Assembly (NCBI GenBank): GCA_965237775.1
Contig: OZ250155.1
Span: 1,054,001-1,118,000 of the forward strand
DNA: 64,000 nt
Reading direction: 5' to 3'
Origin: CATOSP01 sp965237775
GTDB taxonomy: Bacteria; Chloroflexota; Dehalococcoidia; Lucifugimonadales; UBA3495
Below the pieces are notes generated by a model that saw nothing but the letters and a program-made list of their open reading frames with translations, ran no database searches and was not told the origin of the DNA. Of this stretch, positions 16,191 through 25,088 are shown piece after piece. How positions within the stretch are numbered: position 1 is the first letter of the stretch; every line of letters starts with the position of its first letter. Both the position numbers and the translations under genes were made by a program.

Positions 16191-16796
16191 ATGCCATACA
16201 TACCAGGCCGCAAGGCCGCGGTACAACTTGGGATCCACCAAAACACTCTGAGGCGGTACTCGGATGAAGGCCGGATACAGACAATCAGAACAGCATCGGG
16301 ACAACGCCGGTACGACGTTGACGCCTTCGTGCGCGAATCCGCCGACGCTGTCGTCGTCTGTTACTGCCGGGTCAGCAGCGCCAAGCAAAAGGAAGACTTG
16401 GTCCGGCAAGTCTGCTTCATGCGAGAAAGATACCCCAACGCCGAAATCGTGTCCGACATCGGCGGAGGACTCAACTTCCGTCGAAAAGGACTTGTTTCCA
16501 TACTGGAGCGACTTCACCGAGGCGATAAGCTCCGAATTGTGGTTGCCCATCGAGACAGGCTTGCCCGGTTCGGATTCGAGCTCATCCAGTGGCTTGCCGA
16601 ACAGAACGGCGGCGGGATCCTGGTTCTCAACAACGCGGATTACAGCCCCGAACAGGAACTCACCCAGGATATTCTCGCCATCCTCCACACTTTCAGTTGC
16701 CGGCTTCACGGCCTGCGCCGGTGCAAAAACGCGATCAAGGCGGATTCGGGTTTATCCGGCGAAAGCGCAACGCGAGACACTCAGGCTGTGGTTTGA
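16191..16796 (+). CDS. tnpA: IS607 TnpA serine recombinase (lineage A)
   Basis: 201 residues. The N-terminal MerR-like HTH (GRKAAVQLGIHQNTLRRYSD, EGRIQTIRTASGQRRYD) is followed by the serine-recombinase domain CYCRVSSAKQKEDLVRQ, with nucleophile probably Ser62, and then HRDRLARFGFELI. It cuts and rejoins DNA at GG dinucleotides through a covalent serine intermediate. ATG 16191 is preferred over a longer frame because copy A2 is conserved only from this codon. Near-identical to A2 (60844-61449). It overlaps the presumed tnpB region. Confidence 0.92.
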   Translation: MPYIPGRKAAVQLGIHQNTLRRYSDEGRIQTIRTASGQRRYDVDAFVRESADAVVVCYCRVSSAKQKEDLVRQVCFMRERYPNAEIVSDIGGGLNFRRKGLVSILERLHRGDKLRIVVAHRDRLARFGFELIQWLAEQNGGGILVLNNADYSPEQELTQDILAILHTFSCRLHGLRRCKNAIKADSGLSGESATRDTQAVV

Positions 16797-17901
16797 CGCC
16801 GCCCGGTGGTGTTACAACGAGACCATAGCCCGGCTGAAGCGGACCGGGGAAGCCGCCAACTGGAAAGCAATCAAAACAGACATCATCCACGCCGTCCCTG
16901 ACCGCCTGAAAGCTGCCCCGTATCAGGTTCGCAGTATTGGGGTCCGTGACGCCTGCCGGGCTATGTCCGAAGTCAAGCGCCGCAACCTGCAACTGAAAGC
17001 AGCCAAGGACCACGGCCTCCGCCTCGAGGATGACTGGCACCAAGCCAAATTTCGCAGTCGGAAGGCTCCCCGCCAGGGCTGTTTCATTCCGGCCAGCGCC
17101 GTCACAGAGTTCGGCGCGTATTACACTCTTCTGGGCAAGCTGAGAATGTCCGAGAGGTTGCCTGCAGGCCATGGCGACAGCCGCTTAACCCGGCACAACG
17201 GCCAGTATCACCTGGTAGTCACCTGTCCGGCGCAACGATGCGTTAGCGAGACCCAAGCGCGCGTCGTTGCGCTGGACCCGGGCATCCGGTCATTCCTGAC
17301 CTGGCTCTCTGAAACCGACGCCGGCCACATAGCTCCCGGAGCCTTCGGCAAAATTCAACGCCTCTGCGCCCACCTGGACGCCCTGCTATCCCGCGCAAAG
17401 CTGGAACGGCGCCGGTTAGCTAAGCGCAACAAGTACCAAGCCGTCAACCGAATGCGAGTGCGAATCGGAAACCTGGTTGACGAGCTTCACCATCAGGCTG
17501 CCCGGTGGCTGGTAGACAACTTCGACATCATCCTGTTGCCCACCTTTGAGACCTCGGATATGGTCCAGCGTGGAGCGCGAAAGCTGCGCTCGAAGTCCGC
17601 CCGTTCTCTGTTGACCTACGCGCACTACAGGTTCCAGCAATTCCTGGCTTGGAAAGCCTGGCAGTCGGGCAAAGACGTGCTGCTGGTCAACGAAGCCTAC
17701 ACCAGCAAGACGTGCAGCTGGAATGGCGAGATCATCCCGAACCTGGGCGGCCGCCGGGTAGTGGCCGGTTCCGATGGCGTCCGGGTGAACCGGGATATAA
17801 ACGGCGCCCGCGGGATCTTCCTGCGGGCTTTGGCAGATATGCCCGTCCTGCGCGAAGCTGCACAGGAACGCATCGGCAACTACGCAGATAGCGTTAGTTA
17901 G
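16741..17901 (+). CDS. tnpB: TnpB-like RNA-guided nuclease (lineage A), start unclear
   Basis: Homology to TnpB begins at RIRVYPAKAQRETLRLWF, with no ATG, GTG or TTG in frame nearby; the frame is open from ATG 16264 inside tnpA. RuvC motifs: VVALDPGIRSFLTW (Asp), LLPTFETSDM (Glu) and NRDINGARGIFLRAL (Asp). The zinc-ribbon position reads TSKTCSWNG and then VAGSDGVRV, so three of the four expected cysteines are absent. A2 has the same changes, so they are lineage features, not fresh damage. TnpB proteins use an omega RNA from the element's right end to cleave DNA and favour element retention; activity here is inferred from intact RuvC residues. Confidence 0.8.
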   Translation, partial: RIRVYPAKAQRETLRLWFDAARWCYNETIARLKRTGEAANWKAIKTDIIHAVPDRLKAAPYQVRSIGVRDACRAMSEVKRRNLQLKAAKDHGLRLEDDWHQAKFRSRKAPRQGCFIPASAVTEFGAYYTLLGKLRMSERLPAGHGDSRLTRHNGQYHLVVTCPAQRCVSETQARVVALDPGIRSFLTWLSETDAGHIAPGAFGKIQRLCAHLDALLSRAKLERRRLAKRNKYQAVNRMRVRIGNLVDELHHQAARWLVDNFDIILLPTFETSDMVQRGARKLRSKSARSLLTYAHYRFQQFLAWKAWQSGKDVLLVNEAYTSKTCSWNGEIIPNLGGRRVVAGSDGVRVNRDINGARGIFLRALADMPVLREAAQERIGNYADSVS

Positions 17902-17925
17902 CGAAAAAGTATCGGAGCCTCATAC

Positions 17926-18378
17926 TTGGAAAAGCGTATGTCCGTGGTGCTGTCGGGACAGGTGATATTGGAGCAGGCCACGCCGGAGTATCTGGCAAGA
18001 TTCGACTCCTATCCGGGAAACCCCAGCAATCTGGACCTCGGGATTACCGGCTATTTGAAGCGGTCTTCTCTCAAGGAAGGTCTGTTTGTAGGCGTGGAGG
18101 CCAAGGTAGATGAAACATTCGGGGGTACGGTGAAGAGCAGATACTCCTCGGCCATGAAGACACGGGAGGCCGGGAAGAACACAAACGCGCCGGAGAGAGT
18201 GAAAGGTCTGCTGTCCAATTATTTCTCGGTCGAGGACTTGCCATGCTCGTCCAAGTTCGCAGGCATCCGCTATCAACTATTGACTGGAACCGCCGGGACG
18301 GTTGCCACACCTTACGACGTCTGCGTGTTCTACATCCTGGTTTTCCGGACTTCACTCTACAATGAGCGAAAGGGGTTG
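17926..18378 (+). pseudogene. Nuclease-like gene truncated at both ends by IS607 elements
   Basis: An open frame runs from the A1 right end (17914) to the B1 left end (~18373). It reads LEQATPEYLARFDSY, LFVGVEAKVDETFGGTV, NAPERVKGLLSNYF, IRYQLLTGTAGTVATPYDV and VFYILVFRTSLYNERKG. The E-A-K motif after a hydrophobic strand is suggestive of PD-(D/E)XK nucleases; I recall similar uncharacterised proteins (DUF6946-like), but this is not firm. Both ends are element boundaries, so it lacks its N- and C-termini. Confidence 0.5.
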
Positions 18379-18413
18379 GCAACTGCTGACAATTTAGCAT
18401 ATAGTAGTTGATT

Positions 18414-19004
18414 ATGGACGTGGTTAGTCGTCGCATCAGTCTCACCGCTTGGGGCCGCCTTTACGGTTTTGACAAGGCCACCACGGCTCGAATGCACCAT
18501 GCCGGGAAGCTGCCTCCGGAACTACAGGTAGAGCAGTTGCCCAGCGGACGCTACTACGTGGTGGTGCCTCCTGCAAACGATGGGCGTTGCGTGGTGTATG
18601 CCCGGGTCTCCTCTGGGGACCAGAAAGATGACCTGGACCGGCAGGTGGGCCGGGTCGTGGAATGGGCGACCCAGCAGGGTTATCGTCCGGACGAGGTGGT
18701 CAAGGAGATCGGGGCCGGCCTCAATGGCAACCGGCGCGGCTTGCGGCGGCTGGTGTCGGACCACACGGTAGGGACGATAGTGGTGGAGCACCGTGAGCGA
18801 TTGAGCCGTTTCGGTTTTGAGTACGTGGAAGCGGCGCTGGCCGGTCGTGGAGCCCGCATTCTGGTGATGGAAGAAGGTGAACTGGAGGATGATCTGGTGA
18901 GGGACGTGACCGAGGTGATGACCTCGCTTTGTGCCCGGCTTTACGGGAGAGGTTCGGCCCGTCGCCGTGCGGAGCGGGCCCTGGCGGCAGCGCAGGAGGG
19001 CTGA
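18414..19004 (+). CDS. tnpA: IS607 TnpA serine recombinase (lineage B)
   Basis: 196 residues. The HTH region MDVVSRRISLTAWGRLYGFD, KATTARMHHAGKLPPEL is followed by VVYARVSSGDQKDDLDRQVG (Ser66 the probable nucleophile) and EHRERLSRFGFEYVEAAL. ATG 18414 matches the B2 start; the frame opens six bases earlier, but that start is not conserved. It overlaps or abuts tnpB. Intact and strongly similar to B2. Confidence 0.9.
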   Translation: MDVVSRRISLTAWGRLYGFDKATTARMHHAGKLPPELQVEQLPSGRYYVVVPPANDGRCVVYARVSSGDQKDDLDRQVGRVVEWATQQGYRPDEVVKEIGAGLNGNRRGLRRLVSDHTVGTIVVEHRERLSRFGFEYVEAALAGRGARILVMEEGELEDDLVRDVTEVMTSLCARLYGRGSARRRAERALAAAQEG

Positions 19005-19115
19005 TGCGGCACCCTGGCACATATCAGATATCAGACGCGCATTTCCGGTTACGAGTGCCGTGATCGGGGGTCAGGGGATGCTGCGCTGTCGGCATATACC
19101 GAGCTGTACGGCCGA

Positions 19116-20582
19116 GTGCAGCGGAAGCTGTTCTCTAATGTCGCGGCTGGAAAATCAGCGGCCTCGTTGAAGACAGGGTATCTGGAGCGGTACAGGATAC
19201 CTGCTCGTATGTTCAACGGGGTGCGGGTGTCGCTGGAGGGCAAGGTGGCGTCCGTCAGGGAGCAGCAGAAGCTGCGGCTGGACGGCCTGCAACGGCGGAT
19301 TGCACGGGCCGAGCAGCAGATCGCCGATGTCGCCGAACATGGTTGGCTCGATCAGGTTCATCAGAAGAAACGGCGGTTGGCCAATCTGCGGCACAGGCTG
19401 GTGGCATTGGAAGCTGACATTACGGCGGGCCGAGTGCGGCTGTGCTTCGGGTCGAAGCGGTTGTGGCGGAAGCAGCACAATCTTGGGGCCAACGGCTACG
19501 CCAGCCATCAGGAATGGCTCAAGGATTGGCAGGAAGCCCGCAGCGATGAGTTCTTCGTGCTGGGCAGCAGGGATGAGACTGCCGGGTGCCAGCTGTGCGT
19601 TGCCAGCGTCGCTGACGACGGGACCCTTACCCTCAGGCTCCGGATGCCCTATTCCTTACTGGGTGAGCATGGGAAGTATCTGACCATCGGAGGCGTGCGG
19701 TTTGCCTACGGCCATGAGCACTTGCTGGCGGCCTTGGACAGCAATGTTGAGTACGCTCGTTACCGGCGTGAGCATGGGGAGAAGGCGGCCAGGGCGACCT
19801 CTCTGGGTCAGGCCATCAGCTACCGGTTCAAGCGGGACGGCAAAGGCTGGCGGGTGTTCGCCACCACCGGCATGATGGACGTGCCGGTGGTTACGGACAA
19901 AGGTCGCGGCGCCATCGGCGTGGACCTCAATGCCGGCCACCTGGCGGTGGCCGAGACCGACGTCTCGAGCAACCCGGTCAAGTCTTTCAGCGTGCCGCTG
20001 GTGACCTACGGGAAGTCCCGGCGCCAGGCGGAGGCATTGATTGGAGACGCAGTCGCCAGCGTGGTGGCCTACGCCCGCGAAGTGGGCAAGCCCATCTTGA
20101 TTGAGCAGCTCGATTTTCGGCAGAAGAAGGCCGTCCTGGAGGGCGAGAGCCGCAGGTACAGCCGGATGCTGTCCAGCTTCAGCTACGGGAAGATCAAGGC
20201 GTTCTTCCTCTCTCGCGGCTACCGGGAGGGAGTTGAGGTACATCAGGTCAACCCGGCCTTCAGTTCGGTGATCGGCCGGGTGAAGTTCATGGAGCGTTAC
20301 GGGCTCAGCGTCCACCAGGCGGCGGCCCTGGTGCTGGCCCGGCGTTTGCTCGGCTGTTCCGAGCGCATCCCGCGCCGGCAGGTGTGTCCTGTCGGCAATG
20401 GCGTCCACGTCGCCTTCACCGTACCTGCAAGGAAGCGAGTGAAGCACGTGTGGACGTACTGGGGAGCGATCTCCGGGCAGCTGAGACCGGCGCTTGCAGC
20501 GCAGCACTGGCTGGGAAAGCGGCGACGCAGAACCAATCCGGTTCAGGCTATCTTGCGGGTTGAGGCCCGCGGAGTGGCTTGA
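19116..20582 (+). CDS. tnpB: TnpB-like protein (lineage B), 5' end damaged
   Basis: About 488 residues from a GTG; B2's homologue has ~35 more N-terminal residues. The corresponding sequence here (~19005-19115) is partly in frame but lacks the overlapping ATG that B2 uses, so the start may be lost. Motifs: a coiled-coil-like helical N-terminus (REQQKLRLDGLQRRIARAEQ), FGSKRLWRKQHN, RSDEFFVLGSRDET, RuvC-I GVDLNAGHLAVAETD, ILIEQLDFRQKK (Glu), VNPAFSSVIGRVKFMERYGL. There is no C-x-x-C zinc ribbon. The third RuvC acidic residue is not evident where canonical TnpB has DRDxNAA; the family here has SVHQAAALVLARR. Confidence 0.75.
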   Translation: MQRKLFSNVAAGKSAASLKTGYLERYRIPARMFNGVRVSLEGKVASVREQQKLRLDGLQRRIARAEQQIADVAEHGWLDQVHQKKRRLANLRHRLVALEADITAGRVRLCFGSKRLWRKQHNLGANGYASHQEWLKDWQEARSDEFFVLGSRDETAGCQLCVASVADDGTLTLRLRMPYSLLGEHGKYLTIGGVRFAYGHEHLLAALDSNVEYARYRREHGEKAARATSLGQAISYRFKRDGKGWRVFATTGMMDVPVVTDKGRGAIGVDLNAGHLAVAETDVSSNPVKSFSVPLVTYGKSRRQAEALIGDAVASVVAYAREVGKPILIEQLDFRQKKAVLEGESRRYSRMLSSFSYGKIKAFFLSRGYREGVEVHQVNPAFSSVIGRVKFMERYGLSVHQAAALVLARRLLGCSERIPRRQVCPVGNGVHVAFTVPARKRVKHVWTYWGAISGQLRPALAAQHWLGKRRRRTNPVQAILRVEARGVA

Positions 20583-20596
20583 GCGGGGACCTGCTC

Positions 20597-20723
20597 GGTG
20601 TTCCCGGGTGAGATTCCCGGGCGGAGCCGTCTTGCACTGTTGGGGCGGCGGCGCGGCACTGACCGCGTCTTCCGGAATGGATGATGGTGGTCTTGTAACC
20701 AAAGTCAACCATTTTTACAACGG
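20597..20723 (+). ncRNA. Candidate omega RNA / conserved right end of lineage B (B1)
   Basis: After tnpB, ~80 nt (GTGTTCCC, TGAGATTCCCGGGCGGAGCC, TGTTGGGGCGGCGGCGCGGC, GACCGCGTCTTC) are almost unchanged between B1 and B2, although in B1 they lie outside the protein. This conservation and the GC-rich hairpins fit the guide-scaffold RNA made from TnpB element right ends. The guide would be the flank after ACAACGG. Confidence 0.55.
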
Positions 20724-20922
20724 CTTGGGGGAGCAGGGAGAACTCCTGAGGGATACCTACATCGCCCCGGCTATTCTCGACCGGTTGCGGCGCCACAGCC
20801 ACGTGCTGGACATCCGCAGCCAGAGCTACCGGCTCACGGAGAGAGGCGGGCGGAGATGTTCCCGTCTCAGCAACAACTCCAACTCAGCACCGAAGAAGGC
20901 CGGCGACAACTGCCCAGAATAA
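20724..20922 (+). pseudogene. IS21 IstB C-terminal fragment
   Basis: Directly after the B1 right end: GELLRDTYIAPAILDRLRRH, then SHVLDIRSQSYRLTER. This is the C-terminal end of IstB, the ATPase helper of IS21. The upstream ATPase part is missing. Remaining codons are frameshifted. Confidence 0.7.
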
Positions 20923-21323
20923 CCACATCGCAGTGCATCAACACTATGGCCGGGTCAATTCCAATTTGACATTGACGAAGACTCCCCGATTTACCCTGAC
21001 CGGCCCCGGCCGCGCCTCTCCGGTGGCCTGCTGCCCGTCAGGGAAACCGGGTTGCACGGATGGCAGCTGACCCCTCTAACGGGAACGGCGGGAAATCCCC
21101 GGGTCTCAGGAAATTCCTGACCGGGCCAACCGGCCATGTCCCTGACCGGTGCAGCCGTCTTTGCCAATGGGAGCGCCTGCCGCATCGGTCCAGCCCGCAA
21201 ATTCGCCACGCTCCCCAACGTACACGGTGCTTCTACCGAAATGACAAAACCCGACTGAAAGTAGGAGGTGGACAATATAAGAAAGAACGAGGCCCCAGGC
21301 CGGGCCTACCAAAGGAGAACGTC
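20923..21323. other. Gene-free leader of the D5-like helicase with a repeated block
   Basis: No gene is visible. It contains a ~95-bp block (21054-21149) similar to 25448-25544, including CTGACCGGGCCAAC versus CTGACCGGACCAAC. It lies immediately upstream of the helicase gene. Confidence 0.45.
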
Positions 21324-23168
21324 ATGAGTACGACGCCCCATTCACCTCCACAGACCGCCATGTTCCCCGGAGATCGACCTGCTGCACCTGAAACTGTCGA
21401 TGTCCAGCCCCTCGAGCCAGTCCTTCCCACCGACGGTGACTCCACGAACCCACGACATGAGACTACAGCCCAAGCTGGCATGGGAGAGTTCAACAGCTAC
21501 GACGGACGGGGGATGCCGCCACTGGCCGAGCACACGCTGACCGACACCCACTCCTGTGCCCGGTTGCTTTCCACCTTTGCCGACTGCCTGGTCGTGGCCG
21601 ACACCCCAGGCGCTGGCGCCGACCCACTGCTCTACGTAGTGGACCCTGCCACCGGCCTGGTAAGCTCTGCCCGCAGCCAAATGCAGGCCCTGTCAATGCA
21701 GGTCGCTGACGATTTGGTGGTCAACTACGGCCATCTTGTGGAAGCAGGACAGCCGGCGGAAGCCGAAACCCATGCGCTGGATAACCCGCCAGTGTTGCCA
21801 TCGAAAACAGCCATCATCAACCACGCCCGGGGCCTGCGCTCGGCCCGGGCGGCGGACCGGCACCAGAAGGTGGCCGGGGGCGTCGTGGAGCACGACCTGC
21901 GGACTGGAGGGAGCCTGGCATCCCGGCTGACGGTGCTGCCGCACGAGGCATTGGACGCAGACATGTCAGTCATCGGCACTCCTCAGGGCGTCCTTGACAT
22001 CCGGTCCCTTCGGATTCTAACACCTGGAGAAGGAGGCACACGTTTCATCAGCCGGAGCACCGGGGTGGAATACCATAGGGATGCAAGGGACCCTCACGTG
22101 GACCGGATCCTTCCCTCGCCATCGGAGGTGGACCACCAGAGTCGGGTTGCATTCATCATGAGGTGGTTGGGCTGGCACATCACCCATCCGCCCAAGCGCG
22201 ACTTCCTGGGCTTGATCTCAGAGGGGAACTCCGGAAAGACCACGCTCATAAACGCCATCCTGGCCGGGCTGGGGGACTACGTACAGGTCATCCGCCCCGA
22301 GGCGCTGGCCGCCGGCCGGGATACCGGCAGTGGGCATCCGGGTGCCCATAATGACGAACTCCTACGCTTTGGCGGAGGTCGCCGTCTCGTGGTCGTAATG
22401 GAGGCGAGGCGCAGCTCCCGGGAGTTGCTCAATCGGGCAACCGGCGGCGACCCCTTCCCCACCCGCCCAATTCGCCGCGCCGCCGTACAGGTCACCGTCA
22501 CCGCCGGCCTCGCCATAGTCGGTAATCGCCCCGGCGCGGGGCAGAGCACAGGAGCGGTCCTGGGCATCGGCGGCGATGACGAGGTCTCGGCCGCCCTGCG
22601 AGACCGGGCGCGGATCGTCAGGCTGCCGCGCCGCGGGGCGGGTGAGGATAGCCCTCCGGACAACGGGGAACTGGCTGGCGCTGCCCACCCGCTCACCCGG
22701 ACGAAAACCTTCCGGGAGGCTGCCCTTGCCAGGCTGGTGGAATGGGCGGTGGTGATGATGGACCCGCCGGACCCGCCGGACCCGCCGGACCCCACGCCGG
22801 AAATGGTGAGGGACCAAGGCCATCAGGTATCCGCCGAGCGTCCCCTTTGGGTCAGGGAGTTCGTGCCATTCATTCTGACCACGGACCCCAAGAGGGCGAT
22901 CTTGGAGGATTCGGAGGAGGGTCAGGGTGTCCTCCGTCGTGCCGATACCTACAGCGTGTACCAATCCTACCTGGTCTGGCACGAAGCCAATGGTGACGGC
23001 CCCCCTGCGACTAGGCGGGCCGTCACCGATGCCCTGCCCCACCACTACCGGGGACTCGGTGATGTGGCGCGTGAGGGGAAAATCGCCGTGGAGGCCGGTG
23101 CGCGGCGGCACAAGACTGTCTTTTTTGACGGTTACTATCTCTGTGACCCAGACGGGGACGGTCTATAG
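21324..23168 (+). CDS. D5-like SF3 helicase/primase-type replication protein
   Basis: About 614 residues from ATG 21324 (AAAGGAGA upstream; a longer frame from 21060 has no support). The Walker A motif SEGNSGKTTL is at ~299-308, after RWLGWHITHPPKRDFLGLI. Downstream, LNRATGGDPFPTRPIRR resembles the D5/P4 segment around the second motif and Arg finger, and a C-terminal winged-helix-like part follows. A tandem PPDPPDPPDP (~565) comes from a nine-base microrepeat. The family replicates phages, plasmids and integrative elements, so this marks a former or resident replicon. An N-terminal primase active site is not evident. Confidence 0.7.
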   Translation: MSTTPHSPPQTAMFPGDRPAAPETVDVQPLEPVLPTDGDSTNPRHETTAQAGMGEFNSYDGRGMPPLAEHTLTDTHSCARLLSTFADCLVVADTPGAGADPLLYVVDPATGLVSSARSQMQALSMQVADDLVVNYGHLVEAGQPAEAETHALDNPPVLPSKTAIINHARGLRSARAADRHQKVAGGVVEHDLRTGGSLASRLTVLPHEALDADMSVIGTPQGVLDIRSLRILTPGEGGTRFISRSTGVEYHRDARDPHVDRILPSPSEVDHQSRVAFIMRWLGWHITHPPKRDFLGLISEGNSGKTTLINAILAGLGDYVQVIRPEALAAGRDTGSGHPGAHNDELLRFGGGRRLVVVMEARRSSRELLNRATGGDPFPTRPIRRAAVQVTVTAGLAIVGNRPGAGQSTGAVLGIGGDDEVSAALRDRARIVRLPRRGAGEDSPPDNGELAGAAHPLTRTKTFREAALARLVEWAVVMMDPPDPPDPPDPTPEMVRDQGHQVSAERPLWVREFVPFILTTDPKRAILEDSEEGQGVLRRADTYSVYQSYLVWHEANGDGPPATRRAVTDALPHHYRGLGDVAREGKIAVEAGARRHKTVFFDGYYLCDPDGDGL

Positions 23169-23504
23169 CATCCAACGGACGCCGCACCCAGGAGTGGAAT
23201 AAAGCCCATGTCGAGTTCTGGGGGACAACGGGACAAAGGGACAGCCCCATTGGGTGGTCCTCGCCGCACGGGCGGTGCCCCTCTCCACGGCCTGCCGGGA
23301 GAGGTAGGAAACCCACACAGCACCAACAGGCGGGATCCACCGGTGGACTACGCTCACCACTCGCACCGGCACCACCGCCCCGCATGGACGGGGACCAGGA
23401 CCTAAGGCCGGTGCCCCATGTGCATACACCGTGCCGGGACGCGCCGCCACCGGGCGGATAGTGCAACATCTGTCGTTGTCCGGCGAATAGGTCAGCGTTA
23501 ATTG
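23169..23504. other. Gene-free stretch between the helicase and ISNCY
   Basis: Nothing recognisable. The only frames are shadows or read-through from the ISNCY transposase C-terminus. Confidence 0.4.
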
Positions 23505-25087
23505 ACCAGGGAAAATGTCCATCGGCGCTCTCCGGGATGGGTTCAGCCGCTGGTTCTTCCGGCTTGAGGCGAGGGCGATTGGCCGGTGGGCTCAGAGCAT
23601 GAGCATACCGGCGCACTTTGTTCCTGGAGATGCCCAGTTCCCGGGCGATGCCGCGCAAGGAAGTGCCCTGCAGCTTGGCGTGTTGCACCGCCTTCCAGAG
23701 GGCCTGCTGACGCGGCGTCGGCACGGGCTTCCTGGGTTGAGTGGGTGCCGTTTCAAGCGTTAAATCGGTGTCCCTGTCGTAGTCCCAGGACGTTTCCAGG
23801 GATGCCAGTTTCTGCAATTGAGGCCGGGTGAGTCAGTGCTTCACCAGACGGTCCAAGGTCTGTCCGAGTTCGGGGGTGGATGCAAGACTGCCGGAAGCTG
23901 CCCGCAGCGTTCCCGGCCTCTTTGGCGCCTACCGGAAGGGGATAGTTTTGCCCGAATGCTGTGCTCGAAGCCGGCCGTCAGGCAACTCCAGGACCTCGAT
24001 CCGAGTGCCGGCATAGGTGGGCCTGTCCTCCCCGGGCAGCAGTTGTAAGGTACGCCACTGGTACTTCACGGTGTTGTCCCGGGCCACCCGGCGGGTGTGC
24101 TTGAAGCAGAGAATATCGGCGATGTTCACGCCGGGGCCCACCGGCCGGTAGGCTGCCTCGGGCTGCTCTGGCGATATGCCGAACCGGGCGTTGAATCTGG
24201 GCAGGAACTCCCGGAGCACTTCGTTGGCCTCCTGGATGGTGACGGTGCCTGCCAAGCGCAGTTCGGTCACCGGACGGTCCTGGAAGGTCCCCGCCACCCG
24301 CTCCACGCGGCCCTTGGCCTGGGGTGAGCGGGCGAAGACCTGCCGGATGCCCAGCTTCTGCATGGCACGGGTGAAATGGGTGGACTCGGTTGGCTGAGGT
24401 ACGTGCCTGGGATGCCCCGAGAACTTGAAGACGCCGTGGCGGTCGCTGTGGAGAGCCAGGGGAATCCCCCAGTGCCGGGTCAGGCCTTCCATGAAGATGA
24501 AATAGCCCCGGGTGTCTTCCGATTGCCGGAATACGGCGTTGGCCACGACGCCCGTGGCGTCATCCACCGCCCAGGAGCAGCACGAACCGCGGTCCCTTGT
24601 CCTCCAGCCATGGGTGACGGCTACCGTCGATCTGGACCAGCATACCCTCCTGGGGTATTCGTTCCCGGCGGACCCGGTGTTTGGGCGGACGCCGCTGGTG
24701 GGGGCTGGGCAAGCCGGCCTTGGTCAGGATCCGGCGCACCGTCTGGCGGCTGACGTTCATGCCTTCCAGTTCACGCAGCAACTCGGCCAGGTGGGTGTGA
24801 TTGGCTCCGGAATAACGGGTTCCGGCCAGGGTCACGACGGCAGCCACGGTGGCATCAGAAACGGTGTTGGTGGGACGGTGGCCCCGGTTCCCATAGGCCA
24901 GGGCGGGGGCGCCCTCATTACGGTAGGCCGCCAGGATGCGCCAGGCATGGCGCTCGGTCACTCCCAGAATTTCGGCTGCCTGGGTAATCGGTAATTGGTG
25001 TTCCAGAACGTTGTTCAACACCTGAAGTCTTGCCTGTTCTCGTTGGTTCAATGTCACGTCCTTCATGGGACAGACATTTTCCCTGGC
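23505..25087 (-). mobile_element. ISNCY-family (IS1202-like) insertion sequence
   Basis: Perfect terminal inverted repeats CCAGGGAAAATGTC at the left end (~23506) and its complement at the right (~25074-25087). The enclosed transposase is minus-strand and decayed. Confidence 0.75.
23530..25066 (-). pseudogene. ISNCY transposase with one frameshift and two nonsense codons
   Basis: The N-terminal frame reads MKDVTLNQREQARLQVLNNV, ERHAWRILAAYRNEGAPAL, RQTVRRILTKAGLPSPHQRR, MLVQIDGSRHPWLEDKGP (first catalytic Asp). After a frameshift at ~24565 it continues DDATGVVANAVFRQSED, PLALHSDRHGVFK (second Asp), ARSPQAKGRVERVAGTFQDR (Glu). A TAG (~23929) interrupts PFR-APKRPG, and a TGA lies shortly after in LVKH-LTRPQL; the C-terminus ends near RGIARELGISRNKVRRYAHA. 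Inactive. Confidence 0.82.
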
Positions 25088-25088
25088 C

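Larger units (their letters stand above)
16172..17915 (+). mobile_element. IS607-type element, lineage A, copy A1
   Basis: tnpA-tnpB element. The right end ...GTATCGG agrees with copy A2 up to the GG and diverges directly after, as expected for GG-targeting IS607. The left end is cut by IS5 at 16171. Flanked on the right by a truncated nuclease-like gene. Confidence 0.8.
18373..20723 (+). mobile_element. IS607-type element, lineage B, copy B1
   Basis: Left end GGGTTGGCAACTGCTGA parallels B2's GGGTTGGGAACTGTTGA; right end AAAGTCAACC, T-run, ACAACGG parallels B2. The left flank is the nuclease-like gene and the right flank is inside an istB-like gene, so the flanks do not belong together. Confidence 0.8.

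Noticed and set aside
21060..21323. N-terminal extension of the D5-like helicase
   Set aside because: No start signal, composition unlike the protein, and it overlaps the conserved non-coding block; ATG 21324 has a good ribosome-binding site.
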